This document shows, piece by piece, positions 36,779 to 48,200 of a stretch of 64,000 nucleotides of DNA; position 1 is the first letter of the stretch, and the number at the start of each line of letters is the position of its first letter. The position numbers were made by a program, and so were the translations under genes. Source of the DNA: Ostrinia nubilalis (lineage: Eukaryota > Arthropoda > Insecta > Lepidoptera > Crambidae). Under the pieces are notes generated by a model that searched no databases, was not told the origin of the DNA, and saw only the letters and a program-made list of their open reading frames with translations. The DNA lies in the NCBI RefSeq assembly GCF_963855985.1, contig NC_087097.1:7101001-7165000 (forward strand). The letters run 5' to 3'.

Positions 36779-38344
36779 ATAATTTTACCGCGTTAGAACA
36801 ATGAAGTCCCTGGACAGCAGTAGGTATTAGGCGCATTTAAACGAAAATCAACAATAATATTGAGCACAAACCAAAACACGGCCACATGATAGGTAAATAG
36901 GTGTTGACTTTATTCAAACATTAAAAATATTATTCTTGCCACCGCTTCATTGGAGGGTCGATAGATAGCGTTCTTTGTATTCACAATTTCACATTTTCAT
37001 AAAAGCGAACGGTATACTAACACAGGTAAAAGATACTTTTCCTGTGTAGTGGGAAAATGGAAAACAGCCTTAAGTTGATTCGTTAACCTTTCGTCTCACT
37101 TATCCGAACAAAACGATCCCTTTAGTTCGGGAAGCGTGAGCTGTATACTGAACAGTCTTTTAAATAAAACTTAGGTTACGTCAAGGCGAGTTGAACAGTA
37201 AAAGGAATATAATAGTTCGTTGGTCCTTTCGTCATTATGTCGTTAAACGCCTTCACGCAAATACTTATCCCAGTAATTATGAAATGAATTAGAAGGAGAT
37301 AATAAGGATAAGCATCTAGATATATAGAGAATGGAATAAAATTGTATTATACTTACTTAGGTACGTAAATGGTTATCAAATACAAATTATTATAGAGACT
37401 ATTAGCGAGAGCTCTCGCTACTAATGATTTGACTTGACAACTCTACCACTGTCACAACAAAACTTTAGGCTTTAATAACATATTCATAAGAACTCTCAAG
37501 ACTCTTGATAAAGTGACAGATAGTTATTAATTAAATTATCTAATAAATCTATTTAACAATACATTCCTGCAATTACCGGTACCTACCCTAACGGTAGGAT
37601 CTGCCAGATATCTCTATCTGAGACCTAAGAAACCAAAAGCTGAAAGTTTATAAGCGAATAATCATTATAGGCTATCAGCGACTTTATCAGGAAGTTGTTA
37701 AATATGATTATGGATTATAGTCTGAATTATTTTTTTCCATTTTTACCACCCAAACACCATATGAAGTGATCAATGCCCGTCCCACTCCATAGCAGCTATG
37801 TCTGATTTAATAAGCAAATAATATATTGTTGGTGAGACATTAATTACAGACTCACAATTTTATTTTATTTGCAACCAATAATTTTCATCTGAAGCCAATA
37901 TTAACATTGTCGGTAGCCCTAATTGGAAATATGAAGAGGGTTTAGCAGCGACCGTATCGTTCGTGCTCACACGAAGAAAATTTTTTCCGCCAATCCACAG
38001 GCTAGCTAGAGCAGAAATAGAGCAGTCCTTGTAACATTATGGGTTAAGTAATGCTTAGGATTTAGATAATTTCCTAAATTGTGAGTTTTGGGCTTAGGTA
38101 CTTATAGAATTTGTATGAATATTAATTTCAAAAGTGACAAAAAGAAAATACGAATTAATATCATTATTAACAAGAATTACTATTAATAAGTATTAAGTAA
38201 AGAACAAGACGAACTGTAAACGTGCTTGGCCAGACTGCACACGAGTCAAACTTATTTAAGAAAGAGTGTGTGAGCTTTGAGTGTACTAGTTATTATTTAA
38301 ACAACTCTTATTTTCAGATGATAGGCTCAGAAAATTAAAAACTT

Positions 38345-38465
38345 CGGGGTTAATAACGGGACTAAGTACTCCCATCTCTCGTTCCCACCACCGCTTTTTC
38401 TATGAAACTAGGAATCAGGATCTACAACTTGATCGCTAACAAATACTCAACCAGTGAAAGCCCAG
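38345..38465. repeat. dispersed repeat, unclassified (copy B)
   Basis: It matches 21590-21715 in order: TTAATAACGGGACTA, CCCATCTCTCGTTCCCACCA, GGATCTA and ACTCAACCAGTGAAAG. Confidence 0.5.
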
Positions 38466-39205
38466 TTTGTCCTTGTAAAGGTTACTGTTATTCAAGGAAT
38501 CGAATGTCTTCAATGGATTAGCAAAGGATTGATTGAGGTCGACAAAACTTAATAGCCTTGCTTGACCATGACCATAGGTAGGACTATAGAAATGGAACGT
38601 AATTATTTCCCTATTTTAAAAGTTACATTTGTTTACAAAAGTACTATTGTATTGCACTTACCAAAATGGAGAATGAATTTATTAACGAGGAAATTTTATT
38701 AAGCCTACTCTATCATGAAATCAATGTTTAGAATTCGGTCAGTTTGATTTCTAAACGGACATGTTGACTGTTGGCATTTAGGACTATCCAACCAAATGCA
38801 AAAGAACGTCATCCCACTAACACAAGTTTTTCTATCTCTTTCTAGCTTTAATATGATACGTAACTACTAGCGCCACTTAAAAAAGTAAAGCTGAAAGCAA
38901 AACTAAATTAAATTAGGGTGGTTAATAGCAAATGGCATCGGCCATGGGAACGATTTGACAGTTCGAATAAATGCTGAGCAGGGAATACGAAAGAAAGAAA
39001 CTATTTTTAACGTTTGCTTCGACCAACTAATAACTTACTTATGATAATCAATAAATAGTAATTCTATAGTGTTATAATTAAAATGTAATCGTATCAATTA
39101 TTATTATAATTTCAAAACAAAGTCTATCAGATGTTTCGAGGTTGCAAAGTGTCTGTGTTCAATGTTATCATTATTTGTGTTGTTTTATCAGTGAAGTAAA
39201 TAGAT

Positions 39206-42200
39206 ATGATGAACAACATGACAGACAGCAAAGCTTTAACCATGGGGCCAGCAAATGGTCTTATGGATAAATCCAAGGAACTCCAGAAGGAAATTCTTAT
39301 GGAGAAACTAAGATCTAAAACTTCACAATACAAAAATTTGTCGGAGACTTCAAAAGCAGTTCGAATGGCATTACTGGTATGCGAAAACTATTTCTTCATA
39401 ATTACACAGTTAATTTAATACTGTTCAATTGACAATATTTTGTGAATTACTCTTTAGGACAAGCGCTGGGCTGTGGACAGTCAAGACCGCATGATTCTTC
39501 AAAAGTGCTTGGACAGTCTTCAGCACTGCATCAAGATTAGCTCTCTTCAAAGCCTCATTGAGAGACTCGAGTGTCTGTCGCGACAACTTGGGTTAGTAAA
39601 CTCTATATTCAAATTTTGTCTAAATGTAGTCATAGTCATAAATGTTTATTGCATCATGTTGGTACATTTGGATCTTAAATACAGAGTCCCGAATCATGTA
39701 AGTGTATTGCAGCAATTAAAAATAATATTTACTGTATATTTGTTAAAATATCCACATTTACATACTTCTACATGCATGTACCTGTGAATTCAGCTAAAAA
39801 TAGGTCTTTTTTCACAAATAACTGTATAAAAAAAATATTACAGGCTTAAGTTTGTTGTTGGGACCTCCGGTGTTAATCTATTCATATCATCCGATATGTT
39901 TTACCTTGAGATACTTGTGGAATCATCTGGCTCAATCAAAGATGTCAAGATTCATCATGAAGGAAAGGTATGCTATATTTTACCTCTGTTGATTCAAGTG
40001 TTGTTTATTCATTTAATTAAACTATGTATCAAGTAGGTACTTATTGATTTATTTTTTGTCTTTTAGATTGAACAACAAAGTTGTGAAGAATTGGTTTCCT
40101 GTATATCTCGGGGTGACTTTGCTGATTTTACTGCTCAATTAGAAGGTCTAACAGCTGTCTACCAGTTAAATGCTGAGAAAAAGGTAAGTTTATATTAATA
40201 TATTTGAATGTAAATACAATACAAAAACAATGTTTTTTATTCTATACTCACAATTAAATAACTATGTATAAACAATATTTATAGGTGAAATGCAAAGCAT
40301 TCAGTGCCCTGCAGAGCTTGGAAGAAGATCTTTGCACCTTAAGGCAGCTGCAAAGCTTCATCAAAGATCCATGGGCACAGGTTCATAAGAGCCCCATTGG
40401 GTTCCTCCAAAAACGAAGGGGAGGTAATGTATAGAACATTCTTTAAATTATTTTTGTTTATAATACCACATTACGCTTGTTTATTGGAATAATAAGACTT
40501 ACTTATTATGTCATGTACATTTTAATACAGGTCACGCCATGCGACTCACATACTTCGTATCACCTTATGAACTTCTGGATAAAGACAAAGGCCTTCAACC
40601 ACTCACAGTAGAACTCTTAACACTGGGCAAACCTCAAGCTTCGAGTGGTCTCGCTTCTTTGGTGGCTCCAACTCACACTCCCATTGGGCATTCAGCTACA
40701 GTCCTGTTGGAGGGCTCTACCGCTAACAAGCTGCAGTTGCAGTCAATCATATCTGGTGGCGGCCAAAGGCCAGGAAAAGGGTAAGTTAGAAATACAGAGT
40801 TTGTTTGAATTATGTAAAGAATTTTTTATTTTTTTTTCATATTTAATTATTTTTATCAGCTGCACGCGGTTTCAAAATTGGCACACGTGGATAATTTACT
40901 TCGTTCATAGAAAAATACGTACATACTGTATACTGCAAAGCTTAATAGACATGCGCGAATTAGAATACCATGAATTAGATTTTCAATGATTTTTTTTTTC
41001 GCGAAAACTACCATAATTAAAAATAATTTAGTTGGTTAAATTGTTCTTTAGTGCTTATTAAAAAAATTGGATACTGATTGCAAAATCACCCTGTATAGTG
41101 CACTTAAAACTTTTTATCTTGCTAAAAGATAGCATTTTTCAGTGTTTAATTTCTTTGTGCTTTAGGAACGGCCCGGTATACGCACCGCTGGTGCCTCAAA
41201 ACAGTGCGATGTTGCCAGCATGTTTCACTCTGAAGCTGTCCCAACCTACACCTATGTGCTCTGGGCTAGCAAAACTCATACATGCTACAACTGAGGTAAT
41301 TATATGAATAAAAATGATTTTAGAGAAACTATAGTTAGATGATGCTTATTTTCTGCACTTAGACTTTTGATTAGGTTATCGAATAGAGAAAATGTAACAT
41401 AATATGTAACTATTCTTAGTATAATTTGTCTATATTTTACTGTAGTCTTGTTTAATGTTCAGTTCATCTTCCCAGGTGGAGGTGGCTGGTGACTGGGCGA
41501 ATGCGAAGCCATTGCTAGGCCTCGTGGCCCAGCAAGCCTACAACAAGCTCGCACCAGGCAAGATTGTAGAGCTGAATCTAAGCAAAGGATTGTTTGTAGT
41601 AAGTATAAACATACTTGACTGTTACTCATTTCATTTCTTCTTATTTTCCCTAGCCCTTTTTCCCATTATTTGGGGTCGGCTGATCGGCTCTCTTTGTTCT
41701 GAGGCGCCAGGACAGTCTATGGGCAGTTGAAATATTTGTCTGGGCACGCTCCAAGTCCTTGGCCACCATAGACCGTCAGGTGGCCAGTAGGCGTCCTCTA
41801 CATTTACACATTATATTTGAATCTTCTAATTAGTTTAGTGAAGTTTTGCTTGTTATTCATGGTTTATTCCACTTTTTTCACCTGGGTGAAATGGTTTTGA
41901 GGTGAAATGAAGACACTAAAAATCTACTTTGGTTCACCCAAGTAAACAAAGTGGAATAAACCATTATTCGTCTATCCTTTTTTTAATTTCTTAAAAAATA
42001 TCAAGTAGATATTGACAAAAAAAATTAAAATTTCCTATTATAGAACCTACCCGAGCAGACTCAGTGCTACTTCTTGTGCGAGACTCGCGGGCTCGAAGGC
42101 TGCGTGGTGACCAGCGTCCCGTTCACTCACCCGTCGCACGTGCCGCCGCTGCTGGCCTGTCTCCGGCAACAGGCGCTCTTCAACGCGCTGGTGGCAAGCT

Positions 42201-45200
42201 GCGTGCGTTTGCAGACCAAGCAAGGTACGATAAAGGAACTAGTCTTTAATACTTAGTCAAAGCATAAACTCTCAAATCTGCAACCTGTCTCATAACACTA
42301 CCTAGTGTCTTTATTTTTGAACCGATAAGCAGGCAGATTATGTTGATATGGTTCGTTAGCTGTGCCTGTGTACTGTTTTGTGACAATCTGCATGAACAGA
42401 GCAGATTCAACTCAATTACGATAAGAACAAAGCTTATTAAAACAATGAAATAACTTGAACCCTGATTTTCCTAATATTAATAGAGCTGAGGGTGTGCTTT
42501 GATTTAGGTATGTTTATTTAGCTAACCATTTAATGTATTCGGACCAACAACAGCAACAGTACAAGTTTAGGTACAAAGTAACATTTTTTCTTTAAAAAGT
42601 TTACTTAATTTTTTATGCAATTTTGTTTTGATCTGATGTTTCTTTTTCAGTTTTGGACCTCGAAAGCGTGCTGATGTTCGAAGTCAGCGCCCTCTCGTGG
42701 CAGCACATCTCCATCTCACTGGAGCACCCGTTGGACGAGAGCATGGCGACCGTAGAACTGGAGCTGTCCGACCCGGCCGCGCCCCGGGCCTCGGTCTACA
42801 CTCTCAACTCGCCGCCGAGAGAACATATAGATGATTATATCAGCCGAGTGCTGCAGAAGAGCCACTCGATACCCATCACTTTGAGGTGAGTGACAGTGAC
42901 GTGACGTCAGCACATCTACTTCACTAGAGCACCCTTTGAACTGGAGCTGTCCGACCCGGCGGCGCCCCGGGCCTCGGTCTACACTCTCAACTCGCCGCCG
43001 AGAGAACATATAGATGATTATATCAGCCGAGTGCTGCAGAAGAGCCACTCGATACCCATCACTTTGAGGTGAGTGACAGTGACGTGACGTCAGCACATCT
43101 ACTTCACTAGAGCACCCTTTGGACTGGAGCTGTCCGACCCGGCGGCGCCCCGGGCCTCGGTCTACACTCTCAACTCGCCGCCGAGAGAACATATAGATGA
43201 TTATATCAGCCGAGTGCTGCAGAAGAGCCACTCTATACCCATCACTTTGAGGTGAGTGACAGTGACGTGACGTCAGCACATCTACTTCACTAGAGCACCC
43301 TTTGGACTGGAGCTGTCTGACCCGGCCGCGCCCCGGGCCTCGGTCTACACTCTCAACTCGCCGCCGAGAGAACATATAGATGATTATATCAGCCGAGTGC
43401 TGCAGAAGAGCCACTCGATACCCATCACTTTGAGGTGAGTGACAGTGACGTGACGTCAGCACATCTCTTCCACTAGAGCACCCTTTGAACTAGAGCTGTC
43501 GGACCCGGCCGCGCCCCGGGCCTCGGTCTACACTCTCAACTCGCCACCGAGAGAACATATAGATGATTATATCAGCCGAGTGCTGCAGAAGAGCCACTCG
43601 ATACCCATCACTTTGAGGTGAGTGACCGTGACGTCAGCACATCTGTATCTCACTCGAGCACCCTTTGAACTGGAGCTGTCCGACCCGGCCGCGCCCCGGG
43701 CTTCGGTCTACACTCTCAACTCGCCGCCGAGAGAACATATAGATAATTATATCAGCCGAGTGCTCCAGAAGAGGCACTCGATACCCATCATTTTGAGGTG
43801 AGTGACCGTGACGTCAGCACATCTCTATCTCACTAGAGCATCCTTTGAACTGGAGCTGTCCGACCCGGCGGCGCCCGGGGCCTCGGTCTACACTCTCAAC
43901 TCACCACCCAGGGAACACATCGATGACAACATCAGTCGAGTGCTGCAGAAGAGCCACTCGATACCCATCACTTTGAGGTAAGTGACAGTGACGTGACGTC
44001 AGCACATCTTTACTAGAGCACCCTTTGGACTGGAGCTGTCTGACCCGGCGGCGCCCCGGGCCTCGGTCTACACTCTCAACTCGCCACCGAGAGAACATAT
44101 AGATGATTATATCAGCCGAGTGCTGCAGAAGAGCCACTCGATACCCATCACTTTGAGGTGAGTGACCGTGACGTCAGCACATCTACTTCACTAGAGCACC
44201 CTTTGGACTGGAGCTGTCTGACCCGGCGGCGCCCCGGGCCTCGGTCTACACTCTCAACTCGCCACCGAGAGAACATATAGATGATTATATCAGCCGAGTG
44301 CTGCAGAAGAGCCACTCGATACCCATCACTTTGAGGTGAGTGACCGTGACGTCAGCACATCTCTATCTCACTCGAGCACCCTTTGAACTGGAGCTGTCCG
44401 ACCCGGCGGCGCCCCGTGTCTCGGTCTACTCTAGGCCCTATTTCATACATTTGAAGATGTTTATCTCTTAAAAAAACGTCATTGCATGATTATAAAACTT
44501 TTCAACCTGTGCACGGAATGACTTCTAACTAATGTTAGACCCCTAAGAGTTTCCTACTTACCATAGTGGCCGTGGTCGTCACACCTGGTTTGGTAGCAAG
44601 CTTCACAATCCGTCGCCATTCCTTCCGCATTGCAGCCTTTCTTGTGCACTCGTGGAATGGACCATTGAGTTGGGTTTTGACCTGATCAGTCTAGTACATG
44701 GGCGATCTGCCACGCGCTCTTGTACCCTCAACCTTCCTCTGCACGTTTCCTACACTGCCTTATGGTTAGTCCGGCCTGGGTTCCCCTGTAGCCCAGGGAC
44801 CCTATATGACCCTTGGTGACTCCCGTGTAGTACGAATGAAGTTAAACTATGATCCGTCTTTGTTTATCAGGTCGCTAGTGAAAATCTGGGAGCGCGAAGC
44901 AGCCACGAAGCAGATGAACGGCGGCTACTCGGCCCTGGAGTCGAATTTTAGCTGCGGCCTGGGGGGCATGGATCCCGGGGGCGAGCACGTGAAGCACGAG
45001 CCCGGGACCATGCACGGCCGAGCTCTCTACCCCTCCAGCGTCAGCCACCCGCACCAGGGCGGTGAGTACCAGCTAGTTGGCATTAGGGTTTACCATAGAG
45101 ATATAGAGACACTGACATAGCCCGACGGATTAGCAAGCTAAAGTGGCAATGGGCTGGTAAAGGTAGCAGGAAGGCGCTGGATGCAGGCCGCTACCAACCG

Positions 45201-48200
45201 TGCGAAGTGAAAGTCTTATGTTCAGCAGTGGACGTCCTGTGGCTGAAATGATGATAGAGAGATGCCAACTAATGTTCTGAGTTCGAAACTCAGTGTCGCA
45301 TTAGAAATTCACACACACAATCAAATCAAAATATGTGCTAATTATCCACTGTATCAGTACTCAACATTTGAATAATCTTTAGTACTACGCAAGCAATGTA
45401 AGCTGTTTACATTATGACGTCGCTGCTGTCAGCATTGCTTTCACGAGCAATGTGTTCTGTTTTTGGGCATATTGCTGCAACACCGGCCCCGCCCCCATGT
45501 CACATTTCCCTTTAGTTTCTGTGATCTGTGGGTTTTACTTAGGCTTCACCCGCGTGAATTTTATAGCCTACTAGCTGTGCCCGCGACTTCGTCCGCGTGG
45601 AATAATGACTTTGGGTAGGCACTTTTAATAATTTAGTCTAATTTTATTTTACAAAGGCCTATGTTCAGCAGTGGACGTCCTATGGATGAAATGATGATGA
45701 TGATGATTTTACAAATAGTTTTTGCCCGCGACTTCGTCCGTGTAGAAGTCGAAAAAGTTCTCATAGGATTTTTAAATGGTTTTTAACGTTATTATCTAAA
45801 TGTTTGAATACTATTTGATCGTTTAAACACAGTGAATGATTCAATTACATAAAATTTTAAATATTATGAACAATATAGTAAATGTAATATTTAATTACTA
45901 AATTATGACTAATGATACGTTTCACGGCTTCGCTCTCATGAATGTTAACGACCGTCAAAAGCACGTCGATAGATGGCGGTCACTAATTTAGACTTTGATT
46001 TGCTCGTTTAAACACAGTGAATTATAAAATTACATAAAATATCTTTATTGATTAAATTTTAAATATTATGAACAGTTCTATAAATGTAATATTTAGTTCC
46101 TAATTAGGACTAATGATACGTTTCACGGCTTCGCCACAGCTTCGCACTCATGAATGTTTACGACCGTCAAAAGCACGTCGATAGATGGCGTTTTTAACGA
46201 AATTTCTCACCACTTAACTATTTATTGAAATTTATTTTGTCACATATCGTCATAAATTGTAGCCTATATGTTAGCCTGGGTTATAAACAATAATACTGAA
46301 AAGTTTCAACAAAATCCGTTTATTAGTTTTTGCGTGAAAGAGGAACAAACATCCAGACATCCAGACAAAAAGGTTACAGTGAGCCAACCATAAAAGATAG
46401 ACATATGCTGTTGCGGACTTTTTTGTAGAACTTTTAAAGGGGAAAATCCTATCATACATAATTTATGCGAAACTTTAACCGTTTACGCAGCGTCAGCTCT
46501 CAAAAGGAAAAAAATCACTGATTTGAAACATTCTTCATTGGTGCTCCGCTCCTAGTGGTCTTAGCGTGATGATATATAGCCTAAAGCCTTCAGGGATTAA
46601 CGGACTATCCAACACAAAAAGAATTTTTCAAATTGGTCCAGTAGTTCCTGAGATTAGCGCGTTCAACCAAATAAACAAACTGTGATTAATAAATTGCGCC
46701 ACTACAAACCGTACCAACAGATGGCGCTGTTACGATCTTACTATGGAAAACTCCACCGCGCATACAATCCTGCATCGCGGTGACGAAGTTTTTTACCCTG
46801 CCCAGTATATATACACAAACCAAAATTATGCAGATTAGATGCACTAACACCTTAGCTTCCTTATGGTGGTTGAGCGTCACATTCCACAATTTCAGCTTTA
46901 TAATATTAGTATAGAATAGTATAGATTAAAACCCGTTCAGTAGTTTTTGCTTAAGGGCCTTTACTAAAATATGCGCGAGCACTTAGATTTAGTGTTCGCT
47001 CCGGACATGTGGCGCGGGAAGGCGCTTCGCGCTGGTTTAACCGGCAACTAAATAAATAAGCGCAACCGGCCCGGTTGTGCCCTGCTTTTTAGTTGTATAC
47101 GGGCCGCGGTAGCTTAGCGTAGACCCTAAAAGGTCGAATAACAAACATCCATCGATTCTCACAAACTCTCATTTATATCATTAAGATAGAAGCTTCAAGT
47201 TTATGTCCGAAGATGGTATTTCGATGTCCGAGTATGTACTGGTCTTAAAAAAATATATAAAACCCTGTATCTTTACAGGCGCATACCTGTCTGAACAGCA
47301 ACACCACCTCTCAATGATATGCCAAGACCCCAACGCGGGGGACAGCAAGTCCCAGGTGTCTGAAGAACGAAAATCTAAAAAGAGGAAGTCCGACATAGAT
47401 CCTTGGTCGGCGAACCAAAAAAAGGGCAAACCCGGCCTCAGCGAAATGCCAGACTCGGAAAGCGACATGGAAAACTCCGATGGATACGTCAACGAGGACG
47501 ATAACACCATGAATAGTAACTCGACCAACGACGACATTGAAGGCAGGGAGTCGTCGGTTTCCCAAAACGAGTTCGCGTCAGATCTGGAACTGTCGGGCAT
47601 GGACGCGGACGCCCTGGGCGGACCAGACAACAGGACCTCCTCCGATATGGACAACTCTAATGATGGCGACGTGGAAGATATTATCAGGTTCGTGACTACT
47701 ATCTTATTTCCTTACTTTTACATGCAAAATACTGTTCGTTTCTTCGTTCGTTTCAGCCGAAAGACGTCCACTGCTGGACAAAGGCCTCCCCCAAGGATTT
47801 CCACAAAGACCGGTCCTGCGCCGCTTGCATCCAGGTACCTCCCGCGACCTTCACCAGATCGTCGGTCCACCTAGTGGGAGGCCTGACCACGCTACGTCTT
47901 CCAGCTCGTGGTCGCCACTCAAGAACTTTCCTGCCCCAGCGGCCATCAGCTCTTCGAGCTATGTGCCCCGCCCACTGCCACTTGATTTTAGCGATTCAGC
48001 AAAATACTGTACCTACAAGAAACTCACCGAATTGTGTTTTGTTCCAGGAATTCTTTTCAGAAGTCTGATCACAAAAGGCAAAAGCTGAAAAGCAAAGACT
48101 CGGAAGCGAGAAGTAATAGAAGCACATCTTCTCTGCTCCTCGACTTGACTGAAGGTAAATCGTACATGCCGTCGTCGGTGAGCATCACGCCCATAGGGAC

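Larger units (their letters stand above)
35320..39120. other. gene-free stretch upstream of Mediator subunit 1
   Basis: No supported gene. It contains a perfect short hairpin at 36708-36778 and the dispersed repeat at 38348-38462. The rest is unremarkable AT-rich sequence. Confidence 0.4.

Noticed and set aside
42716..43462. 248-codon open frame on the minus strand with perfect internal repeats
   Set aside because: It is the reverse shadow of the MED1 exon array. The repeats come from the DNA period, and there is no start context or splice logic.
43901..44137. Second minus-strand frame in the same array
   Set aside because: Same array shadow as above.
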